The notes under the pieces are model-generated. The model did not search any database, had not been told where the DNA came from, and worked only from the letters and a program-made list of their open reading frames with translations. From Canna indica (lineage: Eukaryota; Streptophyta; Magnoliopsida; Zingiberales; Cannaceae), in the NCBI GenBank assembly GCA_034359265.1, contig CP136897.1, positions 30,057,501 to 30,121,500 of the forward strand: a stretch of DNA of 64,000 nt, read 5' to 3'. Below, piece by piece: positions 1 through 12,864 of the stretch. Both the position numbers and the translations under genes were made by a program. Position 1 is the stretch's first letter. Each line of letters starts with the position of its first letter.

Positions 1-208
1 AAATGTTATTTTTCTTATTCATTTACAAATTTTAATTTTTCGGGTCGGTTGGTCGATCGAGCCGGCCGTAGAGGTTGCGGCGGGCCCCGCGCGAGCGATC
101 GACAGCCAAATTTTATGTCGACGACGTCGTCCGTCCTTAACGTTTGGTTAGAAAGATTGGTAAAAAAAATGATCTCGTCGTGCAATCAAATAAGTAGTAA
201 AAAAAAAA

Positions 209-325
209 GGTGCAACACGAGGACTTCCCAGGGGGTCACCCATCCTAGTACTACTCTATCCCAAGCACGCTTAACTTCGGAGTTCTGATGGGATCCGGTG
301 CGTTAGTGCTGGTATGATCGAACCC
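209..325 (-). rRNA. 5S rRNA gene copy 1
   Basis: Differs from consensus at G68T, C67A and G5T. Two changes fall in the intermediate element, so promoter function is doubtful. T10 terminator at 199-208. Confidence 0.95.
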
Positions 326-692
326 GTCATGCATTTCTGATCGTCGGCTAATAAGGGCGAGCGTCCGAGGGATAGCTCGGGGTCATTTTCTTCGTCTCTT
401 CGCGCACCTTTTAGCGCCACGTCAAGAGCTGAAATCCGACAATAATGCACGGAGTTACGCCCGTTTTAAACGAAAAATAATAATTTAAATGTTATTTTTC
501 TTATTTATTTACAAATTTTAATTTTTCGGGTCGGTTGGTCGATCGAGCCGGCCGTAGAGGTTGCGGCGGGCACCGCGCGGGCGATCGACAGCCACATTTT
601 ATGTCGACGACGTCGTCCGTCCTTAATGTTTGGTTAGAAAGATTGGTAAAAAAATGATCTCGTCGTGCAATCAAATAGGTAGTAAAAAAAAA

Positions 693-809
693 GATGCAAC
701 ACGAGGACTTCCTAGGGGGTCACCCATCCTAGTACTACTCTCGCCCAAGCACGCTTAACTTCGGAGTTCTGATGGGATCCGGTGCGTTAGTGCTGGTATG
801 ATCGCACCC
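693..809 (-). rRNA. 5S rRNA gene copy 2
   Basis: Differs at C116T and G97A only. Same haplotype as copy 4, 969 bp away. Internal promoter otherwise intact. Confidence 0.96.
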
Positions 810-1177
810 GTCATGCACTTCTGATCGTCGGCTAATAAGGGGGAGCGTCCGAGGGATAGCTCGGGGTCATTTTCTTCGTCTCTTCGCGCGCCTTTTAGCG
901 CCACGTGAAAAGCTGAAATCGGACAATAATGCACGGAGTTACGCCCGTTTTAAACAAAAAATAATAATTGAAATGTTATTTTTCTTATTTATTTACAAAT
1001 TTTAATTTTTCGGGTCGGTTGGTCGATCGAGCCGGCCGTAGAGGTTGCGGCGGGCCCCGCGCGAGCGATCGACAGCCAAATTTTATGTCGACGACGTCGT
1101 CCGTCCTTAACGTTTGGTTAGAAAGATTGGTAAAAAAAATGATCTCGTCGTGCAATCAAATAGGTAGTAAAAAAAAA

Positions 1178-1294
1178 GGTGCAACACGAGGACTTCCTAG
1201 GGGGTCACCCATCCTAGTACTACTCTCGCCCAAGCACGCTTAACTTCGGAGTTCTGATGGGATCCGGTGCGTTAGTGCTGGTATGATCGCACCC
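1178..1294 (-). rRNA. 5S rRNA gene copy 3
   Basis: One difference, G97A at the edge of the C box; same as copies 5, 14 and 68. Good candidate for a working gene. Confidence 0.97.
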
Positions 1295-1661
1295 ATCATG
1301 CACTTCTGATCGTCGGCTAATAAGGGGGAGCGTCCGAGGGATAGCTAGGGGTCATTTTCTTCGTCTCTTCGCGCGCCTTTTAGCGCCACGTCAAGAGCTG
1401 AAATCCGACAATAATGCACGGAGTTACGCCCGTTTTAAACGAAAAATAATAATTTAAATGTTATTTTTCTTATTTATTTACAAATTTTAATTTTTCGGGT
1501 CGGTTGGTCGATCGAGCCGGCCGTAGAGGTTGCGGCGGGCCCCGCGCGGGCGATCGACAGCCACATTTTATGTCGACGACGTCGTCCGTCCTTAACGTTT
1601 GGTTAGAAAGATTGGTAAAAAAATGATCTCGTCGTGCAATCAAATAGGTAGTAAAAAAAAA

Positions 1662-1778
1662 GATGCAACACGAGGACTTCCTAGGGGGTCACCCATCCTA
1701 GTACTACTCTCGCCCAAGCACGCTTAACTTCGGAGTTCTGATGGGATCCGGTGCGTTAGTGCTGGTATGATCGCACCC
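1662..1778 (-). rRNA. 5S rRNA gene copy 4
   Basis: C116T and G97A; duplicate of copy 2. Confidence 0.96.
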
Positions 1779-2145
1779 ATCATGCACTTCTGATCGTCGG
1801 CTAATAAGGGGGAGCGTCCGAGGGATAGCTCGGGGTCATTTTCTTCGTCTCTTCGCGCGCCTTTTAGCGCCACGTGAAAAGCTGAAATCGGACAATAATG
1901 CACGGAGTTACGCCCGTTTTAAACAAAAAATAATAATTGAAATGTTAGTTTTCTTATTTATTTACAAATTTTAATTTTTTGGGTCGGTTGGTCGATCGAG
2001 CCGGCCGTAGAGGTTGCGGCGGGCCCCGCGCGAGCGATCGACAGCCAAATTTTATGTCGACGACGTCGTCCGTCCTTAACGTTTGGTTAGAAAGATTGGT
2101 AAAAAAATGATCTCGTCGTGCAATCAAATAGGTAGTAAAAAAAAA

Positions 2146-2262
2146 GGTGCAACACGAGGACTTCCTAGGGGGTCACCCATCCTAGTACTACTCTCGCCCA
2201 AGCACGCTTAACTTCGGAGTTCTGATGGGATCCGGTGCGTTAGTGCTGGTATGATCGCACCC
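2146..2262 (-). rRNA. 5S rRNA gene copy 5
   Basis: G97A only. Its 5' flank (TATA-like region read as ATATTA) is the left end of the 1,941-bp duplicated block. Confidence 0.97.
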
Positions 2263-2631
2263 GTCATGCACTTCTGATCGTCGGCTAATATGGGGGAGCG
2301 TCCGAGGGATAGCTCGGGGTCATTTTCTTCGTCTCTTCGCGCGCCTTTTAGCGCCACGTGAAGAGCTGAAATCGGACAATAATGCACGGAGTTACGCCCG
2401 TTTTAAACGAAAAATAATAATTGAAATGTTATTTTTCTTATTTATTTACAAATTTTAATTTTTCGGGTCGGTTCGTCGATCGAGCCTGCCGTAGAGGTTG
2501 CGGCGGGCCCCGCGCGGGCGATCGACAGCCAAATTTTGTGTCGACGACGTCGTCCGTCCTTAAAGTTTGGTTAGAAAGATTGGTAAAAAAAATGATCTCG
2601 TCGTGCAATCAAATAGGTAGTAAAAAAAAAA

Positions 2632-2747
2632 GGTGCAACACGAGAACTTCCCAGGGGTCACCCATCCTAGTACTACTATCGCCCAAGCACGCTTAACTTC
2701 GGAGTTCTGATGGGATCCGGTGCATTAGTGCTGGTATGATCGCACCT
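2632..2747 (-). rRNA. 5S rRNA gene copy 6, 1-bp deletion in C box
   Basis: 116 nt: one C lost in the 91-95 run. Also C104T, G70T (intermediate element), C24T and G1A. Probably impaired. Duplicated as copy 10. Confidence 0.94.
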
Positions 2748-3115
2748 GTCATGCACTTCTAATCGTCGGCTAATAAGGGGGAGTGTCCGAGGGATAGCTC
2801 GGGGTCATTTTCTTCGTCTCTTCGCGCGCCTTTTAGCGCCACGTGAAAAGCTGAAATCGAATAATAATGCACGGAGTTACGCCCGTTTTAAACGAAAAAT
2901 AATAATTAAAATGTAATATTTCTTATTTATTTACAAATTTTAATTTTTCGGGTCGGTTGGTCGATCGAGCCGGCCGTAGAGGTTGCGGCGGGCCCCGCGC
3001 GGGCGACCGACAGCCAAATTTTATGTCGACGACGTCGTCCGTCCTTAACGTTTGGTTAGAAAGATTGGTAAAAAAAATGATCTCGTCGTGCAATCAAATA
3101 TGTAGTAAAAAAAAA

Positions 3116-3232
3116 GGTGCAACACGAGGACTTCCCAGGGGGTCACCCATCCTAGTACTACTCTCTCCCAAGCACCCTTAACTTCGGAGTTCTGATGGGA
3201 TCCGATGCGTTAGTGCTGGTATCATCGCACCC
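3116..3232 (-). rRNA. 5S rRNA gene copy 7
   Basis: C67A (intermediate element), C57G (A box), C28T, C10G. Duplicated as copy 11. Confidence 0.95.
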
Positions 3233-3600
3233 GTCATGCACTTCTGATCGTCGGCTAAAAAGGGTGAGCGTCCGAGGGATAGCTCGGGGTCATTTTCTTC
3301 GTCTCTTCGCGCGCCTTTTAGCGCCATGTGAAAAGCTGAAATCGGACAATAATGCACGGAGTTACGCCCGTTTTAAACGAAAAATAATAATTGAAATGTT
3401 ATATTTCTTATTTATTTACAAATTTTAATTTTTCGGATCGGTTGGTCGATCGAGCCGGCCGTAGAGGTTGCGGCGGGCCCCGCGCGGGCGATCGACAGCC
3501 AAATTTTATGCCGACGACATCGTCCGTCCTTAACGTTTGGTTAGAAAGATTGGTAAAAAAAATGATCTCGTCGTGCAATCAAATTGGTAGTAAAAAAAAA

Positions 3601-3717
3601 GGTGCAACACAAGGACTTCCTAGGGGGTCACCCATCCTAGTACTACTCTCACCCAAGCACGCTTAACTTCGGAGTTCTGATGGGATCCGGTGCGTTAGTG
3701 CTGGTCTGATCGCACCC
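3601..3717 (-). rRNA. 5S rRNA gene copy 8
   Basis: C107T, G97A, C67T, T12G. Two of the four are CpG-to-TpG type changes. Duplicated as copy 12. Confidence 0.95.
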
Positions 3718-4086
3718 GTCATGCACTTCTGATCGTCGGCTAATAAGGGTGAGCGTCCGAGGGATAGCTCGGGGTCATTTTCTTCGTCTCTTCGCGTGCC
3801 TTTTAGCGCCACGTGAAAAGCTGAAATCGGACAATAATGCACGGAGTTACGCCCGTTTTAAACGAAAAATAATAATTGAAATGTTATTTTTCTTATTTAT
3901 TTACAAATTTTAATTTTTCGGGTCGGTTGGTCGATCGAGCCGGCCGTAGAGGTTGCGGCGGGCCCCGCGCGAGCGATCGACAGCCACATTTTATGTCGAC
4001 GACGTCGTCCGTCCTTAACATTTGGTTAGAAAGATTGGTAAAAAAAATGATCTCGTCGTGCAATCAAATAGGTAGTAAAAAAAAAA

Positions 4087-4203
4087 GGTGCAACACGAGG
4101 ACTTCCCAGGGGGTCACCGATCCTAGTACTACTCTCGCCCAAGCACGCTTAACTTCGGAGTTCTGATGGGATCCGATGCGTTAGTGCTGGTATGATCGCA
4201 CCC
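4087..4203 (-). rRNA. 5S rRNA gene copy 9
   Basis: G85C inside the C box and C28T. Duplicated as copy 13. Confidence 0.95.
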
Positions 4204-4572
4204 GTCATGCACTTCTGATCGTCGGCTAATATGGGGGAGCGTCCGAGGGATAGCTCGGGGTCATTTTCTTCGTCTCTTCGCGCGCCTTTTAGCGCCACGT
4301 GAAGAGCTGAAATCGGACAATAATGCACGGAGTTACGCCCGTTTTAAACGAAAAATAATAATTGAAATGTTATTTTTCTTATTTATTTACAAATTTTAAT
4401 TTTTCGGGTCGGTTGGTCGATCGAGCCTGCCGTCGAGGTTGCGGCGGGCCCCGCGCGGGCGATCGACAGCCAAATTTTGTGTCGACGACGTCGTCCGTCC
4501 TTAAAGTTTGGTTAGAAAGATTGGTAAAAAAAATGATCTCGTCGTGCAATCAAATAGGTAGTAAAAAAAAAA

Positions 4573-4688
4573 GGTGCAACACGAGAACTTCCCAGGGGTC
4601 ACCCATCCTAGTACTACTATCGCCCAAGCACGCTTAACTTCGGAGTTCTGATGGGATCCGGTGCATTAGTGCTGGTATGATCGCACCT
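4573..4688 (-). rRNA. 5S rRNA gene copy 10, 1-bp deletion in C box
   Basis: Same five changes as copy 6 (C104T, one C lost in 91-95, G70T, C24T, G1A), 1,941 bp away. Confidence 0.94.
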
Positions 4689-5056
4689 GTCATGCACTTC
4701 TAATCGTCGGCTAATAAGGGGGAGTGTCCGAGGGATAGCTCGGGGTCATTTTCTTCGTCTCTTCGCGCGCCTTTTAGCGCCACGTGAAAAGCTGAAATCG
4801 AATAATAATGCACGGAGTTACGCCCGTTTTAAACGAAAAATAATAATTGAAATGTAATATTTCTTATTTATTTACAAATTTTAATTTTTCGGGTCGGTTG
4901 GTCGATCGAGCCGGCCGTAGAGGTTGCGGCGGGCCCCGCGCGGGCGACCGACAGCCAAATTTTATGTCGACGACGTCGTCCGTCCTTAACGTTTGGTTAG
5001 AAAGATTGGTAAAAAAAATGATCTCGTCGTGCAATCAAATATGTAGTAAAAAAAAA

Positions 5057-5173
5057 GGTGCAACACGAGGACTTCCCAGGGGGTCACCCATCCTAGTACT
5101 ACTCTCTCCCAAGCACCCTTAACTTCGGAGTTCTGATGGGATCCGATGCGTTAGTGCTGGTATCATCGCACCC
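5057..5173 (-). rRNA. 5S rRNA gene copy 11
   Basis: Same as copy 7: C67A, C57G, C28T, C10G. Confidence 0.95.
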
Positions 5174-5541
5174 GTCATGCACTTCTGATCGTCGGCTAAA
5201 AAGGGTGAGCGTCCGAGGGATAGCTCGGGGTCATTTTCTTCGTCTCATCGCGCGCCTTTTAGCGCCATGTGAAAAGCTGAAATCGGACAATAATGCACGG
5301 AGTTACGCCCGTTTTAAACGAAAAATAATAATTGAAATGTTATATTTCTTATTTATTTACAAATTTTAATTTTTCGGGTCGGTTGGTCGATCGAGCCGGC
5401 CGTAGAGATTGTGGCGGGCCCCGCGCGGGCGATCGACAGCCAAATTTTATGCCGACGACATCGTCCGTCCTTAACGTTTGGTTAGAAAGATTGGTAAAAA
5501 AAATGATCTCGTCGTGCAATCAAATTGGTAGTAAAAAAAAA

Positions 5542-5658
5542 GGTGCAACACAAGGACTTCCTAGGGGGTCACCCATCCTAGTACTACTCTCACCCAAGCA
5601 CGCTTAACTTCGGAGTTCTGATGGGATCCGGTGCGTTAGTGCTGGTCTGATCGCACCC
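5542..5658 (-). rRNA. 5S rRNA gene copy 12
   Basis: Same as copy 8: C107T, G97A, C67T, T12G. Confidence 0.95.
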
Positions 5659-6027
5659 GTCATGCACTTCTGATCGTCGGCTAATAAGGGTGAGCGTCCG
5701 AGGGATAGCTCGGGGTCATTTTCTTCGTCTCTTCGCGTGCCTTTTAGCGCCACGTGAAAAGCTGAAATCGGACAATAATGCACGGAGTTACGCCCGTTTT
5801 AAACGAAAAATAATAATTGAAATGTTATTTTTCTTATTTATTTACAAATTTTAATTTTTCGGGTCGGTTGGTCGATCGAGCCGGCCGTAGAGGTTGCGGC
5901 GGGCCCCGCGCGAGCGATCGACAGCCACATTTTATGTCGACGACGTCGTCCGTCCTTAACATTTGGTTAGAAAGATTGGTAAAAAAAATGATCTCGTCGT
6001 GCAATCAAATAGGTAGTAAAAAAAAAA

Positions 6028-6144
6028 GGTGCAACACGAGGACTTCCCAGGGGGTCACCGATCCTAGTACTACTCTCGCCCAAGCACGCTTAACTTCGGA
6101 GTTCTGATGGGATCCGATGCGTTAGTGCTGGTATGATCGCACCC
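6028..6144 (-). rRNA. 5S rRNA gene copy 13
   Basis: Same as copy 9: G85C, C28T. Its 5' flank no longer matches copy 9, marking the right end of the duplicated block. Confidence 0.95.
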
Positions 6145-6511
6145 GTCATGCACTTCTGATCGTCGGCTAATAAGGGTGAGCGTCCGAGGGATAGCTCGGG
6201 GTCATTTTCTTCGTCTCTTCGCGCGCCTTTTAGCGCCACGTGAAAAGCTGAAATTGGACAATAATGCACGGAGTTACGCCCGTTTTAAACGAAAAATAAT
6301 AATTGAAATGTTATTTTTCTTATTTATTTACAAATTTTAATTTTTCGGGTCGGTTGGTCGATCGAGCCGGCCGTAGAGGTTGCGGCGGGCCCCGCGCGGG
6401 CGATCGACAGCCACATTTTATGTCGACGACGTTGTCCGTCCTTAAAGTTTGGTTAGAAAGATTGGTAAAAAAATGATCTCGTCGTGCAATCAAATAGGTA
6501 GTAAAAAAAAA

Positions 6512-6628
6512 GGTGCAACACGAGGACTTCCTAGGGGGTCACCCATCCTAGTACTACTCTCGCCCAAGCACGCTTAACTTCGGAGTTCTGATGGGATCCG
6601 GTGCGTTAGTGCTGGTATGATCGCACCC
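6512..6628 (-). rRNA. 5S rRNA gene copy 14
   Basis: G97A only; a good candidate for a working gene. Confidence 0.97.
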
Positions 6629-6997
6629 GTCATGCACTTCTGATCGTCGGCTAATAAGGGGGAGCGTCCGAGGGATAGCTCGGGGTCATTTTCTTCGTCT
6701 CTTCGCGCGCCTTTTAGCGCCACGTGAAAAACTGAAATCGGACAATAATGCACGGAGTTACGCCCGTTTTAAACGAAAAATAATAATTGAAATGTTATTT
6801 TTCTTATTTATTTACAAATTTTAATTTTTCGGGTCGGTTGGTCGATCGAGCCGGCCGCAGAGGTTGCGGCGGGCCCCGCGCGAGCGATCGACAGCCAAAT
6901 TTTATGTCGACGACGTCGTCCATCCTTAACTTTTGGTTAGAAAGATTGGAAAAAAAAATGATCTCGTCGTGCAATCAAATTGGTAGTAAAAAAAAAA

Positions 6998-7114
6998 GGT
7001 GCAACACGAGGACTTCCCAGGGAGTCACCAATCCTAGTTCTACTCTCGCCCAAGCACGCTTAACTTCGGAGTTCTGATGGGATCCGGTGCGTTAGTGCTG
7101 GTATGATCGCACCC
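6998..7114 (-). rRNA. 5S rRNA gene copy 15
   Basis: C92T, G85T (both C box) and T76A. The C box change at 85 is shared in position with copies 9 and 123 but not in base with copy 9. Confidence 0.95.
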
Positions 7115-7481
7115 GTCATGCACTTCTGATCGTCGGCTAATAAGGGTGAGCGTCCGAGGGATAGCTCGGGGTCATTTTCTTCGTCTCTTCGCGCGCCTTT
7201 TAGCGCCACGTGAAAAGCTGAAATCGGACAATAATGCACGGAGTTACGCCCGTTTTAAACGAAAAATAATAATTGAAATGTTATTTTTCTTATTTATTTA
7301 CAAATTTTAATTTTTCGGGTCGGTTGGTCGATCGAGCCGGCCGTAGAGGTTGCGGCTAGCCCCGCGCGGGCGATCGACAGCCACATTTTATGTCGACGAC
7401 GTCGTCCGTCCTTAAAGTTTGGTTAGAAAGATTGGTAAAAAAATGATCTCGTCGTGCAATCAAATAGGTAGTAAAAAAAAA

Positions 7482-7598
7482 GGTGCAACACGAGGACTTC
7501 ATAGGGGGTCACCCATCCTAGTACTACTCTCGCCCAAGCACGCTTAACTTCGGAGTTCTGATGGGATCCGGTGCGTTAGTGCTGGTATGATCGCACCC
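7482..7598 (-). rRNA. 5S rRNA gene copy 16
   Basis: One change, G97T, at the C box edge. Confidence 0.96.
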
Positions 7599-7966
7599 GT
7601 CATGCACTTCTGATCGTCGGCTAATAAGGGGGAGCGTCCGAGGGATAGCTCGGGGTCATTTTCTTCGTCTCTTCGCGCGCCTTTTAGCGCCACGTGAAAA
7701 GCTGAAATCGGACAATAATGCACGGAGTTACGCCCGTTTTAAACGAAAAATAATAATTGAAATGTTATTTTTCTTATTTATTTACAAATTTTAATTTTTC
7801 GGGTCGGTTGGTCGATCGAGCCGGCCGTAGAGGTTGCGGCGGGCCTCGCGCGAGCGATCGACAGCCAAATTTTATGTCGACGACGTCGTCCGTCCTTAAC
7901 GTTTGGTTAGAAAGATTGGTAAAAAAAATGATCTCGTCGTGCAATCAAATAGGTAGTAAAAAAAAA

Positions 7967-8083
7967 AGTGCAACACGAGGACTTCCTAGGGGGTCACCCA
8001 TCCTAGTACTACTCTCGCCCAAGCACGCTTAACTTTGGAGTTCTGATGGGATCCGGTGCGTTAGTGCTGGTATGATCGCACCT
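7967..8083 (-). rRNA. 5S rRNA gene copy 17
   Basis: C117T, G97A, G48A, G1A. The change at +1 alters the first transcribed base. Confidence 0.95.
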
Positions 8084-8451
8084 GTCATGCACTTCTAATC
8101 GTCGGCAAATAAGGGGGAGTGTCCGAGGGATAGCTCGGGGTCATTTTCTTCGTCTCTTCGCGCGCCTTTTAGCGCCACGTGAAAAGCTGAAATCGGATAA
8201 TAATGCACGGAGTTACGCCCGTTTTAAACGAAAAATAATAATTGAAATGTAATATTTCTTATTTATTTACAAATTTTAATTTTTCGGGTCGGTTGGTCGA
8301 TCGAGCCGGCCGTAGAGGTTGCGGCGGGCCCCGCGCGGGCGACCGACAACCAAATTTTATGTCGACGACGTCGTCCGTCCTTAACGTTTGGTTAGAAAGA
8401 TTGGTAAAAAAAATGATCTCGCCGTGCAATCAAATATGTAGTAAAAAAAAA

Positions 8452-8568
8452 GATGCAACACGAGGACTTCCCAGGGGGTCACCCATCATAGTACTACTCT
8501 CGCCCAAGCACGCTTAACTTCGGTGCTCTGATGGGATCCGGTGCGTTAGTGCTGGTATGATCGCACCC
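8452..8568 (-). rRNA. 5S rRNA gene copy 18
   Basis: C116T, G81T (C box), T45A, A43G. Its +43/+45 pair recurs in copy 21. Confidence 0.95.
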
Positions 8569-8936
8569 GTCATACACTTCTGATCGTCGGCTAAAACGGG
8601 TGAGCGTCCGAGGGATAGCTCGGGGTCATTTTCTTCGTCTCTTCGCGCGCCTTTTAGCGCCATGTGAAAAGCTGAAATCGGACAATAATGCACGGAGTTA
8701 CGCCCGTTTTAAACGAAAAATAATAATTGAAATGTTATATTTCTTATTTATTTACAAATTTTAATTTTTCGGGTCGGTTGGTCGATCGAGCCGGCCGTAG
8801 AGATTGCGGCGGGCCCCGCGCGGGCGATCGACAGCCAAATTTTATGTCGACGACGTCGTCCGTCCTTAACATTTGGTTAGAAAGATTGGTAAAAAAAATG
8901 ATCTCGTCGTGCAATCAAATAGGCAGTAAAAAAAAA

Positions 8937-9053
8937 GGTGCAACACGAGGACTTCCCAGGGGGTCACCCATCCTAGTACTACTCTCGCCCAAGCACGCTA
9001 AACTTCAAAGTTCTGATGGGATCCGATGCGTTACTGCTGGTATGATCGCACCC
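8937..9053 (-). rRNA. 5S rRNA gene copy 19
   Basis: A54T (A box), C47T, C46T, C28T, C20G. Close to copy 23, 1,940 bp away. Confidence 0.95.
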
Positions 9054-9421
9054 GTCTTGCACTTCTGATCGTCGGCTAATAAGGGGAGCGTCCGAGGGAT
9101 AGCTCGGGGTCATTTTCTTCGTCTCTTCGCGCGCCTTTTAGCGCCACGTGAAAAACTGAAATCGGACAAAAATACAAGGAGTTACGCCCGTTTTAAACGA
9201 AAAATAATAATTTAAATGTTATATTTCTTATTTATTTACAAATTTTAATTTTTCGGGTCGGTTGGTCGATTGAGCCGGCCGTAGAGGTTGCGGCGGGCCC
9301 CGCGCGGGCGATCGACAGCCAAATTTTATGTCGACGACGTCGTCCGTCCTTAACGTTTGGTTAGAAAGATTGGTAAAAAAAATGATCTCGTCGTGCAATC
9401 AAATAGGTAGTAAAAAAAAAA

Positions 9422-9538
9422 GGTGCAACACGAGGACTTCCCAGGGGGTCACCCATCCTAGTACTACTCTCGCCCAAGCACGCTTAACTTCAGAGTTTTG
9501 ATGGGATCCGTTGCGTTAGTGCTGGTATGATCGCATCC
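9422..9538 (-). rRNA. 5S rRNA gene copy 20
   Basis: C47T, G41A, C28A, G3A. It is the positional counterpart of the split copy 24 in the older 1,940-bp duplication. Confidence 0.95.
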
Positions 9539-9906
9539 GTCATGCACTTCTGATCGTCGGCTAATAAGGGCGAGCGTCCGAGGGATAGCTCGGGGTCATT
9601 TTCTTCGTCTCTTCGTGCACCTTTTAGCGCCACGTGAAGAGCTGAAATCGGACAATAATGCACGGAGTTACGCCCGTTTTAAACGAAAAATAATAATTGA
9701 AATGTTATTTTTCTTATTTATTTACAAATTTTAATTTTTCGGGTCGGTTGGTCGATCGAGCCTGCCGTAGAGGTTGCGGCGGGCCCCGCGCGGGCGATTG
9801 ACAGCCAAATTTTATGGCGACGTCGTTGTCCGTTCTTAACGTTTGGTTAGAAAGATTGGTAAAAAAAATGATCTCGTCGTGCAATCAAATAGGAAGTCAA
9901 AAAAAA

Positions 9907-10023
9907 AGTGCAACACGAAGACTTCCCAGGGGGTCACCCATCATAGTACTACTCTCGCCCAAGCACGCTTAACTTCGGTGCTCTGATGGGATCCGGTGCG
10001 TTAGTGCTGGTATGATCGCACCC
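9907..10023 (-). rRNA. 5S rRNA gene copy 21
   Basis: C117T, C105T, G81T, T45A, A43G. Its terminator side reads GTCAAAAAAA on the + strand. The spacer 3' of it carries a rare haplotype otherwise seen only near 54.16 kb. Confidence 0.95.
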
Positions 10024-10391
10024 GTCATACACTTCTGATCGTCGGCTAAAACGGGTGAGCGTCCGAGGGATAGCTCGGGGTCATTTTCTTCGTCTCTTCG
10101 CGCGCCTTTTAGCGCCACGTGAAAAGCTGAAATCGGATAATAATGCACGGAGTTACGCCCGTTTTAAACGAAAAATAATAATTGAAATGTAATATTTCTT
10201 ATTTATTTACAAATTTTAATTTTTTGGGTCGGTTGGTCGATCGAGCCGGCCGTAGAGGTTGCGGCGGGCCCCGCGCGGGCGACCGACAGCCAAATTTTAT
10301 GTCGACGACGTCGTCCGTCCTTAACGTTTAGTTAGAAAGATTGGTAAAAAAAATGATCTCGCCGTGCAATCAAATATGTAGTAAAAAAAAA

Positions 10392-10508
10392 GATGCAACA
10401 CGAGGACTTCCCAAGGGGTCACCCATCATAGTACTACTCTCGCCCAAGCACGCTTAACTTCGGAGCTCTGATGGGATCCGGTGCGTTAGTGCTGGTATGA
10501 TCACACCC
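10392..10508 (-). rRNA. 5S rRNA gene copy 22
   Basis: C116T, C95T, G81T, A43G, C6T. Confidence 0.95.
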
Positions 10509-10876
10509 GTCATACACTTCTGATCGTCGGCTAAAAAGGGTGAGCGTCCGAGGGATAGCTCGGGGTCATTTTCTTCGTCTCTTCGCGCGCCTTTTAGCGC
10601 CATGTGAAAAGCTGAAATCGGACAATAATGCACGGAGTTACGCCCGTTTTAAACCAAAAATAATAATTGAAATGTTATATTTCTTATTTATTTACAAATT
10701 TTAATTTTTCGGGTCGGTTGGTCGATCGAGCCGGCCGTAGAGATTGCGGCGGGCCCCGCGCGGGCGATCGACAGCCAAATTTTATGTCGACGACGTCGTC
10801 CGTCCTTAACGTTTGGTTAGAAAGATTGGTAAAAAAAATGATCTCGTCGTGCAATCAAATAGGCAGTAAAAAAAAA

Positions 10877-10993
10877 GGTGCAACATGAGGACTTCCCAGG
10901 GGGTCACCCATCATAGTACTACTCTCGCCCAAGCACGCTTAACTTCGAAGTTCTGATGGGATCCGATGCGTTACTGCTGGTATGATCGCACAC
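10877..10993 (-). rRNA. 5S rRNA gene copy 23
   Basis: G108A, G81T, C46T, C28T, C20G, G2T. Last complete copy before the plastid insertion. Confidence 0.95.
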
Positions 10994-11360
10994 GTCTTGC
11001 ACTTCTGATCGTCGGCTAATGAGGGGAGCGTCCGAGGGATAGCTCGGGGTCATTTTCTTTGTCTCTTCGCGCGCCTTTTAGCGCCACGTGAAAAACTGAA
11101 ATCGGACAATAATACAAGGAGTTACGCCCGTTTTAAACGAAAAATAATAATTGAAATGTTATATTTCTTATTTATTTACAAATTTTAATTTTTCGGGTCG
11201 GTTGGTCGATTGAGCCGGCCGTAGAGGTTGCGGCGGGCCCCGCGCGGGCGATCGACAGCCAAATTTTATGTCGACGACGTCGTCCGTCCTTAACGTTTGG
11301 TTAGAAAGATTGGTAAAAAAAATGATCTCGTCGTGCAATCAAATAGGTATTAAAAAAAAA

Positions 11361-11403
11361 GGTGCAACACGAGGACTTCCCAGGGGGTCACCCATCCTAG
11401 TAC
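11361..11403 (-). pseudogene. 5S rRNA copy 24, 3' part (+75 to +117), split by plastid insertion
   Basis: The 3' 43 nt of a 5S gene, all consensus, including the whole C box and a normal T tract to the left. It ends at GTAC on the + strand and passes abruptly into plastid DNA. The A box and intermediate element are 1.39 kb away on the other side, so this gene cannot form a normal internal promoter. Confidence 0.96.
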
Positions 11404-11512
11404 AAAAGGAAAGAGTCAAAGAAAAGATGGTGATTGAAGTCAAGATTTCTTCAATACCCTAACCCTTTGTCAAATAAAAAAAAGAGGCGTAAAATACTAG
11501 AGCAATGTTGTA
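11404..11512 (-). other. Plastid psbB downstream region (psbB-psbT spacer, partial)
   Basis: 109 bp directly after the psbB stop codon, AT-rich, with a T8 run just past the stop. It ends before any psbT start. I assign it to the plastid because it continues from psbB without a break and has no 5S similarity. Confidence 0.75.
11433..11455 (-). other. Stem-loop in the psbB 3' region
   Basis: Perfect 7-bp inverted repeat ATTGAAG / CTTCAAT with a 9-nt loop, about 60-80 nt past the psbB stop. Plastid mRNAs commonly end at such hairpins, so this is probably the former psbB 3' processing signal. It has no expected role in the nucleus. Confidence 0.6.

Positions 11513-12864
<1,352 letters not shown>

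Larger units (their letters stand above)
326..2262. repeat. Two-unit duplication, period 969 bp
   Basis: About 326-1294 and 1295-2262 share spacer markers (AATTTAAATG at about 482 and 1451; AAACAAAAAA at about 951 and 1920). The 5S variants also pair up: copy 2 with 4, and 3 with 5. Confidence 0.75.
2263..6144. repeat. Four-unit tandem duplication, 1,941 bp x 2
   Basis: 2263-4203 and 4204-6144 carry the same four 5S haplotypes in order (copies 6-9 and 10-13) and the same ATATGGGGGA flank marker. I see only a handful of differences, for example near 2474/4415, 2491/4432, 3306/5247 and 3467/5408. Confidence 0.88.
8300..11403. repeat. Older four-unit duplication (offset 1,940 bp) cut by the plastid insertion
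   Basis: The region around copies 18-20 reappears around copies 22-24. Shared markers include GTCTTGCAC after copies 19 and 23, ATACAAGG near 9172 and 11112, and GATTGAGCC near 9268 and 11208. The second copy stops at the insertion. Confidence 0.65.

Noticed and set aside
968..1243. Repeated 66-113-codon open frames on the + strand (MKCY...)
   Set aside because: They lie in 5S spacer and antisense 5S, shift frame with A-run length, lack any domain and vary like non-coding DNA.
11457..11466. Telomere-like CCCTAACCCT
   Set aside because: A single occurrence inside the plastid spacer, not a repeat array.
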